A DNA stretch of 64,000 nucleotides from Saccharothrix sp. ALI-22-I (GTDB lineage: Bacteria; Actinomycetota; Actinomycetes; Mycobacteriales; Pseudonocardiaceae), in NCBI RefSeq assembly GCF_001984175.1, contig NZ_MTQP01000069.1, forward strand, positions 186,001 through 250,000. The letters are read 5' to 3'. Below are positions 62,400 to 64,000 of the stretch, one piece after another. Position numbers and translations under genes: made by a program. The first letter of the stretch is position 1. Each line of letters starts with the position of its first letter. The notes below the pieces were generated by a model. That model made no database searches. It saw nothing but the letters and a program-made list of their open reading frames with translations, and had not been told where the DNA came from.

Positions 62400-62621
62400 G
62401 TGCGCGCCGTGACACACCCGCCCACATTCCTGCTCATCCCTCGCGGCGAGAAGGCGGAACGCCGGCTCTGGACCTTCCTGGCAGCCCTGTTCGCGCTGGT
62501 CTCGGGCATCAACGTGATCCTCGCGGTGAGCGAGGCGGGATGGCTGCAGGGCAGCGTCGCGGCGCTGTGCCTGATCGTCGCGGCGGGCTGCGTCAGAGAG
62601 TCGAGAAGGACCAGAGGCTGA
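62400..62621 (+). CDS. Small two-helix membrane protein
   Basis: The 73-residue frame (GTG 62400; GTG 62409 is possible) encodes two hydrophobic helices (LWTFLAALFALVSGINVILA and GSVAALCLIVAAGCV) flanked by charged ends (PRGEKAERR, RESRRTRG). This is a typical small actinobacterial membrane protein; family not recognised. A GGAGGTG motif lies directly upstream. Confidence 0.6.
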   Translation: MRAVTHPPTFLLIPRGEKAERRLWTFLAALFALVSGINVILAVSEAGWLQGSVAALCLIVAAGCVRESRRTRG

Positions 62622-63018
62622 CTTCATCCGCCACTGAAGGCTCGAAACCCGGCGAAAACCTAGGCCGACCGGTCGTACCCCGTTGATAGTAATGGCGTCA
62701 AGTAGGGGTGGGATTCACCACGACGCCCTGTCGGACTAGAGCCATAACCGCGAATTCACACTATCGTCACAAGACCCCGGCAATCCCGGTGCACCGCTCG
62801 GCACGTCCCGCGACCCCATCCGGCCGCGGAACGCGCGCACAAGGAAGTGCAGTTCCTCCCGCACAACGGAGTGCGGTCCCCACGCCGAAGATCTCTCGGG
62901 CGTGGATCCACAGCAAGAACCTCTAGGCCGAGTGGTCCCGCGTAACGCCGCGCGCGGGCGTTCGGCCGTCTCCGTATGCCCGGACGAATGCCCGGACGAC
63001 GCCACGGGAGGGCCCGTT
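62622..63018. other. 397-bp leader region of gltB
   Basis: I see no gene here. The left half is less GC-rich than its surroundings (for example CATAACCGCGAATTCACACT) and probably holds the gltB promoter. Short direct repeats TGCCCGGACGA occur twice at about 62977-62998 just before the gene. No clear GlnR box was found. Confidence 0.5.
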
Positions 63019-64000
63019 GTGACCCACCACAAGCCGCAAGGCCTGTACGACCCGCAGTACGAGCACGACGCCTGCGGCGTCGCCTTCGTCGCCGATCTGG
63101 CCGGTCGCAGAAACCACGCGATCGTGCGCCAGGCCCTGGTGGCGCTGCGCAACCTCGAACACCGGGGCGCGCGCGGCGCCGAGCCGGAGACCGGCGACGG
63201 TGCGGGCATCCTGATCCAGGTGCCCGACGCGTTCTACCGCGAGGTCGTCGGCTTCCCGCTGCCCGAGCCGGGCGGCTACGCGGTCGGCACCGCGTTCCTC
63301 CCCCCGGAGGGTCACAACGAGGTCAGGGCCGAGGTCGAGCGGATCGCGGCGGAAGAGGGCGCGACTGTCCTCGGGTGGCGCGATCTGCCGGTGGACACCG
63401 ATCACGTGGGTCCGACCGCGAAGACGACCATGCCCGTGTTCAGCCAGCTCTTCCTCACCGGTCCCGCTGGAGCCGGCCCAGAGGGAGCCGGCCCAGAAGG
63501 AGCGGGCACGGCGGGAGCGGGCACGGACGGTCTGGCGTTGGAGCGGCTGGCGTTCGTGGTGCGCAAGCGCGCCGAGCGCGCGACGGACGTCTACTTCCCG
63601 AGCCTGTCCGCGCGGACGATCGTCTACAAGGGCATGCTCACCGAGCCCCAGGTGGAGAAGTTCTTCCCCGACCTCACCGACGAGCGGGTGACGAGCTCGG
63701 TCGGCCTGGTGCACTCCCGGTTCTCCACCAACACGTTCCCGTCGTGGCCGCTGGCCCACCCGTACCGGTACGTGGCGCACAACGGCGAGATCAACACGTT
63801 GCGCGGCAACCGGAACTGGATGGACGCGCGCGAGTCCGTGCTCGCCACCGATCTCATCCCCGGTGATCTGGACCGGATCTTCCCGGTCATCACCCGCGGC
63901 GCCAGCGACTCGGCCACGTTCGACGAGGTGCTGGAACTGCTGCACCTGGGCGGGCGCAGCCTGCCGCACGCGGTGCTGATGATGATCCCCGAGGCGTGGG
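63019..64000 (+). CDS. gltB: Glutamate synthase large subunit, 3' end outside window (partial)
   Basis: The open frame from GTG 63019 gives 327 residues of the N-terminal glutamine amidotransferase (class II) domain. It starts with a short propeptide and the catalytic Cys of DACGVAFVADLAGRRNHAIV. NLEHRGARGAEPETGDGAGI, SSVGLVHSRFSTNTFPSWPL and AHPYRYVAHNGEINTLRGNR follow. The enzyme makes two glutamates from glutamine and 2-oxoglutarate with NADPH. Between about residues 152 and 174 an Ala/Gly/Pro/Glu-rich repeat (GPAGAGPEGAGPEGAG) is inserted in a loop, which is not usual for the family. The gltD gene probably follows beyond the window. Confidence 0.95.
   Translation, partial: MTHHKPQGLYDPQYEHDACGVAFVADLAGRRNHAIVRQALVALRNLEHRGARGAEPETGDGAGILIQVPDAFYREVVGFPLPEPGGYAVGTAFLPPEGHNEVRAEVERIAAEEGATVLGWRDLPVDTDHVGPTAKTTMPVFSQLFLTGPAGAGPEGAGPEGAGTAGAGTDGLALERLAFVVRKRAERATDVYFPSLSARTIVYKGMLTEPQVEKFFPDLTDERVTSSVGLVHSRFSTNTFPSWPLAHPYRYVAHNGEINTLRGNRNWMDARESVLATDLIPGDLDRIFPVITRGASDSATFDEVLELLHLGGRSLPHAVLMMIPEAW

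Overview
The window is high-GC DNA (GTG and TTG starts, strong third-position GC) from an actinomycete. SARP/AfsR and PucR regulators, SigE-family and ECF42-type sigma factors, MGT glycosyltransferases, a mycothiol-era DinB_2 protein and a branched-chain 2-oxoacid dehydrogenase cluster suggest a filamentous actinobacterium, most likely Pseudonocardiales (Saccharothrix/Lentzea/Actinosynnema-like). The genus is an inference. No rRNA, tRNA, CRISPR array or intact transposase was seen. About 55 protein genes are supported. Glutamate synthase at the right edge and a membrane protein at the left edge are cut by the window.

Layout. 0-14 kb: small membrane genes, a GNAT acetyltransferase, a STAND NTPase with kinesin-light-chain-type TPRs, SelO, a DinB_2 protein, a YCII/DGPF plus ECF42 sigma pair with a RibD-type reductase, an AfsR-like SARP-NB-ARC-TPR regulator with six nearly identical 40-residue TPRs, and a secreted YncE-like propeller. 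13.8-24 kb: a PucR regulator, ilvD, a methyltransferase, a glycosyltransferase, a secreted SGNH hydrolase, an HtrA-like protease and GNATs, mixed with gene remnants. 24-30 kb: a SodC-like lipoprotein, an NlpC/P60-like protein, a collapsed deacetylase-CBM2 gene, an excalibur-tailed membrane protein, and a copper locus whose divergent kinase and cupredoxin genes have both lost their 5' ends. 30-46 kb: a SigE-family sigma with a membrane partner, a flavin monooxygenase, a second glycosyltransferase, a siderophore-interacting protein, DctA, a MetE-like protein, a YciO-type protein, a Cip1-like secreted protein behind a CebR-type operator, a second MetRS, and an FtsX/LolD-type ABC transporter with an SGNH hydrolase. 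46.6-48.7 kb: a tightly coupled run of methyltransferase, HIT and GNAT genes, two of them damaged.

The most unusual part is 48.67-53.0 kb. A two-gene, translationally coupled operon encodes a HEXXH metallopeptidase-like/ankyrin protein and a leucine-rich-repeat protein with two hydrophobic segments. It sits between a second, 100/102-identical copy of the 3' end of the adjacent bkdC gene and the real bkdC end. The insertion has cut off the 5' end of the neighbouring methyltransferase gene and carries a scrap of a NarL-type kinase. It looks like a recently acquired cassette, plausibly a conflict or defence pair. 53-64 kb: the bkdA-bkdB-bkdC operon with a divergent Lrp/BkdR regulator, a CAP-domain lipoprotein, an OmpR-type two-component system, a PGRP amidase, a VIT/CCC1 transporter and gltB.

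A second window-wide feature is a dispersed short repeat (core GTGTCCAACGTTCAGAAC and a GAGTTGAAC variant). It occurs in four arrays, mostly intergenic, but one lies in frame inside the linker of the bkdC acyltransferase. Several genes carry single-base frame changes. They may be real decay or sequencing error, and raw reads would decide.
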